Under the pieces are notes generated by a model that did no database searches, was not told the origin of the DNA, and was given only the letters and a program-made list of their open reading frames with translations. Source: Bacteroidota bacterium (GTDB taxonomy: Bacteria > Bacteroidota > Bacteroidia > Chitinophagales > Chitinophagaceae). Taken from it: DNA of 64,000 nt. The position numbers were made by a program, and so were the translations under genes. Shown piece by piece: positions 19,422 to 27,761 of the stretch (positions are counted from its first letter, which is position 1; the number at the start of each line of letters is the position of its first letter). Location: the NCBI GenBank assembly GCA_030706605.1, contig JAUZOE010000020.1, positions 1-64,000 of the forward strand, read 5' to 3'.

Positions 19422-21084
19422 TTAAAAGAAAATCATATTTAGAATAATAGTAATCGCAATTAATATAAGACTTAACGGTACAACTCTTAGGTACCATTTG
19501 TCCTGGTGATAAGAAGGTTTTACTGTTAATGAATAAACGAGGCCTTTTAATTCTGCTTCTGGTTTTGGTTTTGTAAAAAGACTTACAATAATGGTAGTAC
19601 AAAAATTTACAATCCAGGAAACGGAAGCAACTATAAACGCCTGTCCCATACCGCTGTGTATTTCGTATAAGGGATAAATCCAGCCACCCTTGCCTTCTGC
19701 TAAAGTAAGGCCATGAGTAGCTGCTGCAGCAATTGTTCCTGCAAGAAGGCCGAAGAAGGCACCATGTCCGGTGGTTCTTTTCCAAAACATTCCCAGTAAA
19801 AAAGTGGCGAACAAAGGACCATTTACAAAACTGAAAACCAATTGGAGAAAATCATTGATATTATTAAACCCTTTGGCAATGTAAGCTGTGATAATAGATA
19901 AAAGGATGCCTGCCACTGTTACTACTTTTCCCACAATGAGGTAATGCCTGTCAGATTTATTTTTTATAAAATAAGATTGGTAGATATCAAAAGTAAAAAC
20001 TGAATTAAAGGCGGTCACGTTACCTGCCATTCCACTCATGAAGGAAGCGATTAATGCAGTAATACCCACGCCAAGCAAGCCGGTTGGGTAATAATGTGAA
20101 ATGAGTGAAGGCAATGTCATTGTGTAATCAAGTCCACCTTTGCCATCTGAAGGGATACTAAAACCTTTTGATGCCAAAGCAGGTTGCAATAAAGCAATGG
20201 CAATAACACCTGGTAATACAACAATCAGTGGCATTAACATTTTTGGGATTGCTGCAATAATAGGTGTACGCTGAGCGGCATTCATGTTTTTTGCCATCAT
20301 GGCTCTTTGCACTACCAAAAAATCAGTGCACCAATATCCAAATGACATAACGAATCCTAATCCGAATATCAATGACATGAAATTGATTCCCATAGGATTA
20401 GATTCGGCATTGCCCATATATTTCCAGGCATGAGTCATTTCCGGCTGCAAAAGTGTTTTAATATTAGACCAGCCACCCGCATCATGTAATGCAACAATTA
20501 CAAGGGGCGAAAGTCCTAGTACAATCAGGAAAAATTGCAGTACCTCATTGTAAACCGCACTGGTTAACCCACCAAGGAAAGTGTAAATCATAACAACACT
20601 GGCAGCCACCCATATTGAAACATCAAAGTCCCAATGCAAAATAACTTCAAGCAATTTTGCCAATGCATATAAAGATATGCCGGATGAAAAAATAGTCATC
20701 ACAGCAAAAGAAACTGCGTTTAAACCTCTTGTTTTTTCGTCAAAGCGGAGTTTTAAAAATTCAGGAACACTCCTGGCTCTGCTGCCATAATAAAAAGGCA
20801 TCATAAATACCCCCAGGAAAATCATGGCAAATATGGCACCAACCCAATAGAAATGGACCGTCATTATACCATATTTTGCACCAGAAGCTACCATGCCAAG
20901 TACTTCCTGGGCTCCAAGGTTGGCGGAGATAAATGCCAGGCTGGTGATCCAAAGTGGTATATTTCGGCCACTGGTTAAAAAGTCATTACTTGTTTTAATT
21001 CTTTTTTTTTATGATAAAACCAACGCCAATAACAAAAAGAAAATAGGTGCTAATAATGAGGTAATCCGCAATGTGGAGATTCAT
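19422..21084 (-). pseudogene. Sodium/solute symporter (SSS family), frameshifted in an A9 tract
   Basis: Homology-like coding runs from an ATG at 21084 (MNLHIADYLIISTYFLFVIG, first helix) to the stop at 19422, about 553 aa. The frame breaks in nine consecutive A (coding strand; 21002-21010), giving IIKKKN-stop. With eight A it would read IIKKRIKTSNDFLTSG, joining the conserved SSS segment LAFISANLGAQEVLGM to the intact 490-aa remainder (from 20894). Family members carry Na+ with sugars, including myo-inositol (SLC5/SMIT type). Its place just downstream of lacI and near the iol operon makes it a candidate inositol or glycoside importer. It may be a true lesion, a slippage-controlled tract or a sequence error. 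Confidence 0.8.
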
Positions 21085-21206
21085 ATCAATCGTATCATTT
21101 ATTAAAGATAAATATTAGCACAATATAATTTATAAATGCAATTATTGAAAAATGTTTTTTAAAATTCAAAAAAATATTATCATAGTTAGCTGATGGAACC
21201 CTGCTT

Positions 21207-22223
21207 TTAGGAAGCAGCAGTTGAAGTTCTTTCAATAAGAAAAGAGGGTAAAATAATATTTTCATCTACTACACTGAATGCCTTTTTTTCAATTTTTTTA
21301 AAGAGCAGTTCCGTTGCTATTCTTCCAATTTCAAATGCGGGTTGTGTAATGGTCGTAAGAGGAGGATTAAGTATAGGCGCAGTTTCCATGGTTGAAAATA
21401 CGGCAACTTTTAATTCATTTGGGATAGATATTCCGGTTTCCCGGCAGATCAAATATACAGACATAGCAAGCCTATCAACAGAAGCAATAATCCCATCGGG
21501 CCTAATTTTCCCTGTAAGCAGTTTTTTAATCTGAGAATTAATTTCTTGGTAAGTTCCACTGCATATAATAACAGGGTTTTTAATTCTGCCTGTTTTTTTT
21601 TCTATCAGTGCTGACCTAAATCCCTCTGCTCTTTTATTGCAAATACCAAGACTGGAAGAAATTGATAAAAATACGGGATTTTGGCATCCGTTTTTTATCA
21701 AATGTAATGCGGAGAGATAGCCACTTTCAAAATCATTTGTCACTACGCTGCTAATATTCAATCCTTCAAAATTCCGGTCAAAGAAAACTATAGGTATGTT
21801 TTCTTTCTGAAGTTTTAATATATGATCAGGATTGGTAGTTTCACTGCTTATCGAAATAAGAACTCCATCAACTCTTCCACTATTGCATTCGCCAACAATA
21901 GATTTTTCATTGCTATATTTTTCATGCGAAAGATAAATAAGTACATGATACCCTTTTTTTTCTGCAACAGATTGGATACCGTTTATGGCTAATGAGAAAA
22001 AGCTATCAGCTACTTCGGGTAGAATTACAGCTATCGTTTTACTTTTTTTATTTCTCAGGCTGCCTGCATAGGGATTAGTGGTATAATTGAGCTTTGATGC
22101 CATCTCCAATATTTTCTTCTTCGTCAATCCACTTATTTCATGGCTATCACGCAAAGCTTTTGAAACAGTTGCAATCGATACATTTAACTCTTTTGCAAGC
22201 TCTTTCATGTTCATTTTTTTCAT
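21207..22223 (-). CDS. LacI family transcriptional regulator
   Basis: 338 aa. The N-terminal LacI HTH reads MKELAKELNVSIATVSKALR (about residues 5-24), followed by the hinge-helix region near NPYAGSLRNKKS. A periplasmic-binding-protein-like sensor domain follows (KTIAVILPEVADSFFS...). Such regulators respond to a sugar or polyol. Upstream, 51 nt before the start, lies a perfect 20-bp palindrome, the probable operator; its 12-bp core is repeated at the start of the iol operon. The regulator therefore likely controls itself and the downstream symporter, the divergent GH89 gene, and iolJ onward. The inducer may be an inositol-derived compound (inference). Confidence 0.9.
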   Translation of the reverse strand: MKKMNMKELAKELNVSIATVSKALRDSHEISGLTKKKILEMASKLNYTTNPYAGSLRNKKSKTIAVILPEVADSFFSLAINGIQSVAEKKGYHVLIYLSHEKYSNEKSIVGECNSGRVDGVLISISSETTNPDHILKLQKENIPIVFFDRNFEGLNISSVVTNDFESGYLSALHLIKNGCQNPVFLSISSSLGICNKRAEGFRSALIEKKTGRIKNPVIICSGTYQEINSQIKKLLTGKIRPDGIIASVDRLAMSVYLICRETGISIPNELKVAVFSTMETAPILNPPLTTITQPAFEIGRIATELLFKKIEKKAFSVVDENIILPSFLIERTSTAAS

Positions 22224-22274
22224 CAGCGTATTGTTTCTTTTCCCGGATCTAAATTTTACTTTATAATTGCCTTA

Positions 22275-22294
22275 TTACGAAACCGGTTTCGTAA
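22275..22294. promoter_or_regulatory. Perfect 20-bp palindrome, candidate LacI-type operator
   Basis: TTACGAAACCGGTTTCGTAA is a perfect inverted repeat with a central C-G step, as in LacI/PurR/CcpA-type operators. It lies between lacI (start 22223, leftward) and the GH89 gene (start 22459, rightward), so it could act on both. Confidence 0.75.
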
Positions 22295-22458
22295 ATAAAA
22301 CTAATCCTTTATACCAAACTATTGAAAAAATAAAACAATTTTGCAAAGAACATTTTGATAAAAGTAAAACGATTGTTGATTAAATTTCAAGATAGAATTT
22401 AATTAAAAACTTATCCGGAGAGCAATAATCGCTGCTGTCCTTTTAAAAATTGCTTTCG

Positions 22459-24663
22459 ATGAAGTTTATGTTTATTTCGGGATTCCTCTTTTTTTGTTGC
22501 TTTACCTCACAGGAACAATTGAATATAAAAGCTTCCGAAGCTTTATTGGTACGTATCATTCCGGAGCAGGCAGACCAAATTATTCTCAAACCTATTAACG
22601 CTGAAAAAAATAAAGATGTATTTGAAATTGAAACCGTCAATGATAAAATTGTATTAAGGGGTAATGATGGAGTTGCTGTCGCATCGGGATTGTATTATTA
22701 CCTTAATGAATATTGTCATGCGCAAATAACATGGAATGGCATCAATCTTAGGCTTCCTGCTACACTGCCCTTACCAAAGAAAAAAATCAGGAAAGTAACT
22801 CCTTATGATTACCGGTATTATATGAATTATTGCACCTTCAACTATAGCATGAGTTGGTGGAACTGGGCTCGTTGGGAAAAAGAAATTGACTGGATGGCCT
22901 TGCATGGTATTAATATGCCGCTGGCAATAACGGGCGAAGAATATACCTGGTATCTTGTTTATAAAGAAATGGGGTTTAGTGATGCTGATTTGAAAGATTT
23001 CTTTTGTGGCCCTGCTTATTTTTCATGGTTCTGGATGGGGAATCTTGATGGCTGGGGAGGTCCATTGCCATTGGCCTGGATGAAATCTCATTTTGAGCTC
23101 GAAAAGAAAATCATTAATCGTGAAAGGGCATTAGGTATGAGACCTGTGTTGCCTGCATTCACCGGCCATGTACCAGCATCTTTCAAAAAGAAATTCCCCA
23201 ATGCCAAATTGAAGAAGACCAACTGGAACAATGGATTTGGAGATACCTATATTCTTGATGCAGGAGATTCTCTTTTTGCAGAACTCGGTAAACGTTTTTT
23301 GGAGAAACAAACTGATATGCTGGCTACAGACCATCTATACAGTGCTGACACTTTCAATGAAAATGAACCTCCTTCTGATGAGCCTTCTTATCTAAGTTCA
23401 CTTAGCGCAAAAGTATATGGCGGTATGAGAGAGGCGGATAGTGCGGCAATTTGGGTGATGCAGGGTTGGTTATTTTTCAGCGATAAAAAATTCTGGAAGG
23501 AACCACAAACAGAAGCATTGCTAAAAGCTGTGCCTGACGATAAGATGATTGTATTGGACCTTGCTACTGAAATTGAGCCCGTGTGGAAACGTACCAGCGC
23601 ATTTTATGGGAAACCATGGATATGGAATATGCTGAATAATTTCGGGGGCAATACGAATTTGTTTGGTCGTATTGAAACGGTAGCTTCACAGCCTGCTAAA
23701 GCATTGAATGATCCTGCGAGTGGTAATATGAAAGGCATCGGTCTCACAATGGAAGCTATTGAACAAAACCCGGTGATGTATGAGTTGATGACAGACAACA
23801 CCTGGAGAAATGAAAGCATAGACTTAGACGAATGGCTCCCCAAATATATTTTTAATCGATATGGAGTTAGTGATAAGCATGCACTAAAGGCATGGAATGT
23901 TCTACGCAAAACGGTTTACACTGTTCCTGCAGATAGATATAAAAGGGACGGAGCTGAATCTATCATACAAGCCAGGCCCACATTTGATTCGTTAACACAT
24001 TGGGCCAACACAAAATTAAATTATGATGCTAAAGACTTATTACCAGCCTTGGATGAAATGATAAAAGCTATTCCTGCATGTAAAAATAGTGATGGCTTTC
24101 AGTTTGATTTAATAGACGTAACGAGGCAGGTATTGGCAAATTATGCGAGTCCGCTGCAACAACAATTTGTGCAAGCCTACAAAAATAAAGACGCAGATGC
24201 ATTTGCAAAATACAGCAAACGGTTTATTGCTTTGATTGGGGATATGGATCAACTATTGGCTACTCGAACAGATTTTTTATTGGGACCCTGGATAGCCAGT
24301 GCCAGGAAATGGGGAAATAATGAAAAAGAAAAAGCTTTGTATGAATTTAATGCCAAAGACCTGATAACACTTTGGGGTGATAAAAATTGTCCTTTGAATG
24401 AATATTCATGTAGGCAATGGAGTGGTTTGTTGAATGATTTTTATAAGCCGCGTTGGCAACAGTTTTTTACAAAGGCTTCTTTAGCTTTACGTGAAGGAAA
24501 GAAAATGGATATAGATGCATTTACTACAGAAATTAAAAACTGGGAATGGCATTGGGTAAATAAGAGAAAGGATTACAAGATTGCCACAACAGGTGATCCG
24601 ATAGTAATGGCAAAAGTGATGTATAAAAAGTATCGTTCTGTTATTCAGAACGCCGGGAATTAG
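22459..24663 (+). CDS. GH89 alpha-N-acetylglucosaminidase (NAGLU-like, secreted)
   Basis: About 734 aa from the ATG at 22459; an upstream in-frame TTG at 22450 is less likely. The N-terminal MKFMFISGFLFFCCFTSQ is a signal peptide. The GH89 barrel shows YRYYMNYCTFNYSMSWWNW, the acid/base region DTFNENEPPS (predicted E301), and the nucleophile region GIGLTMEAIEQNPVMYELM (predicted E432), matching E316 and E446 of human NAGLU. It releases terminal alpha-GlcNAc. The gene is divergent from lacI across the palindromic operator and stands upstream of the iol operon. Alpha-linked GlcN(Ac) occurs in GPI cores and in some plant glycosylinositol lipids, which fits the neighbourhood. Confidence 0.9.
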   Translation: MKFMFISGFLFFCCFTSQEQLNIKASEALLVRIIPEQADQIILKPINAEKNKDVFEIETVNDKIVLRGNDGVAVASGLYYYLNEYCHAQITWNGINLRLPATLPLPKKKIRKVTPYDYRYYMNYCTFNYSMSWWNWARWEKEIDWMALHGINMPLAITGEEYTWYLVYKEMGFSDADLKDFFCGPAYFSWFWMGNLDGWGGPLPLAWMKSHFELEKKIINRERALGMRPVLPAFTGHVPASFKKKFPNAKLKKTNWNNGFGDTYILDAGDSLFAELGKRFLEKQTDMLATDHLYSADTFNENEPPSDEPSYLSSLSAKVYGGMREADSAAIWVMQGWLFFSDKKFWKEPQTEALLKAVPDDKMIVLDLATEIEPVWKRTSAFYGKPWIWNMLNNFGGNTNLFGRIETVASQPAKALNDPASGNMKGIGLTMEAIEQNPVMYELMTDNTWRNESIDLDEWLPKYIFNRYGVSDKHALKAWNVLRKTVYTVPADRYKRDGAESIIQARPTFDSLTHWANTKLNYDAKDLLPALDEMIKAIPACKNSDGFQFDLIDVTRQVLANYASPLQQQFVQAYKNKDADAFAKYSKRFIALIGDMDQLLATRTDFLLGPWIASARKWGNNEKEKALYEFNAKDLITLWGDKNCPLNEYSCRQWSGLLNDFYKPRWQQFFTKASLALREGKKMDIDAFTTEIKNWEWHWVNKRKDYKIATTGDPIVMAKVMYKKYRSVIQNAGN

Positions 24664-24779
24664 TATACGTAATGATGAGAATGATTGAAGTTGATGGAGG
24701 TGTTTATAGACGAATATCCTTCGCCATTTCTCCTTTTGAGGAGTGGTTGGGAGTTAGGTTAAGTGAGGCAAAGATTTAA

Positions 24780-24787
24780 TAACTTTG
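24780..24787 (+). promoter_or_regulatory. Possible -7 box of the iol operon
   Basis: TAACTTTG fits TAnnTTTG 75 nt before iolJ, but no -33 box is seen at 18-20 nt. The intergenic stretch 24664-24862 also holds the CTCCTTTTGAGGAG hairpin at about 24730-24743, of a kind scattered in Bacteroidota intergenic DNA. Confidence 0.35.
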
Positions 24788-24862
24788 CCGGCACGATAGC
24801 ATGATTTTTATAACACACATTTTAAATACAGCCTTAATATTGCAATAATAGAATAAAATAGT

Positions 24863-25807
24863 ATGAAACCGGTTTCTCCTCGAATATTATTTGATGATTG
24901 CTATGGTAAATATACAATTGCTGCGGTTAATGTATTTACTATGGAGCAGGTACATGGACTGTTTGCGGCTGCGCAGGATTCAGCGACACCGGTTATTGTA
25001 CAATTGACTCCTGCCGCAAGAAATTATGCGCATCCTGAAATGCTGATGGCGATGATAAATGCTGCTTCCAGTATCTATCCAAAAGCCATTTATGCAATTC
25101 ACTTAGACCATGGTGTGGAAGATCATGCCTTTGATGCTATTGTTAATGGATATACTTCTGTAATGATTGATGCTTCTCATGATGATTTTGAAACGAATAT
25201 AAAAAGAACCAAAGCAGTGGTAGATGCCGCGCATCGAAAAAATATTGTTGTGGAGGCAGAACTTGGGGTACTAAGCGGCGTTGAAGATGACCTGACTGTT
25301 GAAGAAGAAAATGCAAAATATACTGATCCCAGCCTGGCTAAGGAGTTTGTGGATAGAACTGGTTGCGATAGCCTCGCAGTTGCTGTGGGGACCAGTCATG
25401 GTGCTTATAAGTTTAGTGGTGGCAAAGGATTGCAATTTAGTGTGCTTGAAAAAATTCAGCAGCAGTTGCCAGGTTATCCATTGGTGCTTCACGGAAGTTC
25501 CGGTGTTAATAAAAATGATATTATTAAAATAAATCGTTACGGAGGAAAACTAATGGAAAATGCCAGTGGCGTTACTGACGCAGATTTAAAAAAAGCCATT
25601 CACTATGGAATATGCAAAGTGAATATTGCTACCGACCTGCGTTTGTTATGGACAAAAGTGCATCGTAAATTCTTCAGTGAGCAGCCGGAATTATTTGATC
25701 CCGTGATACCCGGTAAAGAATATATGAAAGCATATAAAGAATTTATGATCGAGCGCTTTGAAGTTTTTGGCTGCAAAGGAAAATCATCATCAATTCATTT
25801 AAAATAA
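24863..25807 (+). CDS. iolJ: Class II aldolase, probable 6-phospho-5-dehydro-2-deoxy-D-gluconate aldolase
   Basis: 314 aa class II (zinc) fructose-bisphosphate aldolase family. Zinc and substrate motifs are visible: AIHLDHGVEDHA, EAELGVLSGVEDD, VAVGTSHGAYKFSG, LVLHGSSGV and the C-terminal region KVNIATDLR. In myo-inositol breakdown IolJ splits DKG-6-phosphate into dihydroxyacetone phosphate and malonate semialdehyde. The assignment to this substrate rather than fructose bisphosphate rests on its place as first gene of the iol run, 12 nt before iolB. The LacI operator core overlaps its start codon. Confidence 0.82.
   Translation: MKPVSPRILFDDCYGKYTIAAVNVFTMEQVHGLFAAAQDSATPVIVQLTPAARNYAHPEMLMAMINAASSIYPKAIYAIHLDHGVEDHAFDAIVNGYTSVMIDASHDDFETNIKRTKAVVDAAHRKNIVVEAELGVLSGVEDDLTVEEENAKYTDPSLAKEFVDRTGCDSLAVAVGTSHGAYKFSGGKGLQFSVLEKIQQQLPGYPLVLHGSSGVNKNDIIKINRYGGKLMENASGVTDADLKKAIHYGICKVNIATDLRLLWTKVHRKFFSEQPELFDPVIPGKEYMKAYKEFMIERFEVFGCKGKSSSIHLK
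24865..24876. promoter_or_regulatory. Copy of the LacI operator core overlapping the iolJ start codon
   Basis: GAAACCGGTTTC is identical to the centre of the 22275-22294 palindrome. It starts on the G of the iolJ ATG and runs through codons 2-4. A 12-mer is expected by chance about 0.004 times in 64 kb. If bound, it would act as a roadblock or repressor site for the iol operon. Confidence 0.6.
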
Positions 25808-25819
25808 AAAATAATAAAG

Positions 25820-26692
25820 ATGAAAGAAAGTTATTTGATTAAACATCCTTCACAAACTTTCGGCGTGTACCAGAAAGTGACAGCCGAAGATGCGGGATGG
25901 ACGCATCTTAATATGGAAGCACGACTGATGCGCAAAGGTGAAATATGGCGAGGTGATACCGGAGAGAATGAATATGCGTTTATTTTATTAAGTGGCAATT
26001 ATTCAGTGGTGACCAGCAGAGGAAGTTGGGAAACCATTAACGGCAGGAAAAATGTTTTTGCCGGAATAGCTCATACTTTGTATTTGCCAAGACATACCTC
26101 TTTCACTATAACTGCTGAAAGCGAAATATTGGATATCGCTGCAGGCTGGTGTCTCGCAACGGAAGATTTTCCTGCCAGGTTTAAGAAACCGGAAGAAGCT
26201 GCTATTGAAATTCGGGGTGGCGATAATGCAACGCGACAGATAAACAGTCTCGTAGAGCCGGGTTTTGGGTGCAACAAAATTATAGCAGTAGAAGTTTACA
26301 CACCATCGGGCAACTGGAGTTCCTTTCCTGCGCATAAACATGACGAGCGAAAAGTGGATACTAACGGTGCCGTAACCGAAGCTTGCCTGGAAGAATTTTA
26401 TTTTTATAAAATAGATAAAGAGACGGGTTATGCGTTGCAACATGTTTATACCTCTGATGGAAGTCTTAACGAACTGATGCAGTTAAAAACAAATGATCTT
26501 GCTTTAATACCAAAGGGCTATCATCCTGTAGTGGCCGCGCATGGTTATAATTGTTATTACTTGAATTTTTTGGCTGGTAGCGACCAGTCATTAGCCAATA
26601 CGCCTGATCCGGATCATGACTGGATTTTTAATTCTTGGAAAGGAATTGATCCACGTATTCCAATAGTAAATGCAACGATGAATAATCAATGA
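25820..26692 (+). CDS. iolB: 5-deoxy-glucuronate isomerase
   Basis: 290 aa bicupin enzyme turning 5-deoxy-D-glucuronate into 5-dehydro-2-deoxy-D-gluconate. It has the motif PAHKHDERKVDTNG, which carries metal-binding histidines, then EEFYFYKIDKETGYALQHVYTSDGS and LIPKGYHPVVAAHGYNCYY, all typical of IolB. Length is slightly above that of Bacillus IolB (271 aa). It lies between iolJ (12 nt) and iolC (10 nt), all in one direction. Confidence 0.93.
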   Translation: MKESYLIKHPSQTFGVYQKVTAEDAGWTHLNMEARLMRKGEIWRGDTGENEYAFILLSGNYSVVTSRGSWETINGRKNVFAGIAHTLYLPRHTSFTITAESEILDIAAGWCLATEDFPARFKKPEEAAIEIRGGDNATRQINSLVEPGFGCNKIIAVEVYTPSGNWSSFPAHKHDERKVDTNGAVTEACLEEFYFYKIDKETGYALQHVYTSDGSLNELMQLKTNDLALIPKGYHPVVAAHGYNCYYLNFLAGSDQSLANTPDPDHDWIFNSWKGIDPRIPIVNATMNNQ

Positions 26693-26702
26693 AATTATTT
26701 TT

Positions 26703-27731
26703 ATGAACGAAAAGAAATTTGATTTAATAACATTTGGCCGCTCTTCAATAGACTTGTATTCGCAGAATATTGGAGCAGACTTTATTGATATAAAAGGATT
26801 TGATGCTTTTGTTGGTGGATCGCCACTAAATATCGCTGTTGGAGCAAGCAGGCTTGGGGCTAAAGTTTCTTTACTAACAGGTATTGGCAATGATAAGGTA
26901 GGTGACTTTATTATTAATTTTTTGAAAAACCAGGACGTCGATACAGACACAATCGCCCGCATTGAGGGCGCCAGGTCAAGTGCAGTTGTCTTGGGAATTG
27001 AACCACCTGACCGCTTTCCGTTAGTTTATTACCGCGATAATGCAGCCGATAGCCAGGTAACAATTGATCATGTGATAGCAGCCAAAATTGATCAATATAA
27101 AATACTCGAAATTTCAGCCACGGCATTAAATATTGAACCTAGCCGCAGTGCTGTTTTCTATGCGGTTGAAACTGCATTCGATAATAATGTTGAAGTAGTT
27201 TTAGACATGGATTTCAGGGCTGATCAATGGAAAGATTTACGCTCATTTGGTTTAATGGTAAGGGCAATATTACCTAAAGTAAAAATTGCTATTGGCACAG
27301 AAGAAGAAATACTCGCTGCTACATTACAGAATGCAGACCAGGTGCATATCAGTCATCAACAAATTTCTGCTCCTGAAATTAAAGGTGATATAGAAATATC
27401 TATTCAGAAAATAATAAAATCGGGTCCCGACTTATTGATCGTAAAACGAGGGTCAAAGGGTGCCACCATTTATTATAAGGATGGCAGGGTGCAGGATGTG
27501 CCAGGGTTTCCTGTAGAAATATTAAATGTTTTGGGCGCGGGTGACGCCTTTGCAAGTGGCTTTATTTATGGCTATTTGCAGGGCTGGGATGTTTATAAGG
27601 CCTGCAGGCTCGGTAATGCCAGTGGTGCCTGGGTGGTACAAAAATCAGGATGTGCCAATGCGATGCCTTATAATGATGAATTAATGAAATTTATTGAATC
27701 AAGAGGTGGATTGATACCAGGGGATAAATAA
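26703..27731 (+). CDS. iolC: 5-dehydro-2-deoxygluconokinase
   Basis: 342 aa PfkB/ribokinase-family sugar kinase, phosphorylating 5-dehydro-2-deoxy-D-gluconate (DKG). It has the N-terminal GRSSIDLYSQN, the substrate-binding GGSPLNIAVGASRLG, and the C-terminal PfkB motif LGAGDAFASGFIYG, whose aspartate is the catalytic base. The family assignment as IolC follows from this N-terminus and from the operon: iolB lies before it and iolD 30 nt after. Confidence 0.93.
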   Translation: MNEKKFDLITFGRSSIDLYSQNIGADFIDIKGFDAFVGGSPLNIAVGASRLGAKVSLLTGIGNDKVGDFIINFLKNQDVDTDTIARIEGARSSAVVLGIEPPDRFPLVYYRDNAADSQVTIDHVIAAKIDQYKILEISATALNIEPSRSAVFYAVETAFDNNVEVVLDMDFRADQWKDLRSFGLMVRAILPKVKIAIGTEEEILAATLQNADQVHISHQQISAPEIKGDIEISIQKIIKSGPDLLIVKRGSKGATIYYKDGRVQDVPGFPVEILNVLGAGDAFASGFIYGYLQGWDVYKACRLGNASGAWVVQKSGCANAMPYNDELMKFIESRGGLIPGDK

Positions 27732-27761
27732 AAAAGATCTGTAACTAAAAAATAATAAACC

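Noticed and set aside
19417-19785. 122-codon ORF in another frame over the symporter
   Set aside because: A shadow of the conserved symporter, rich in Cys, Ser and Tyr without any motif.
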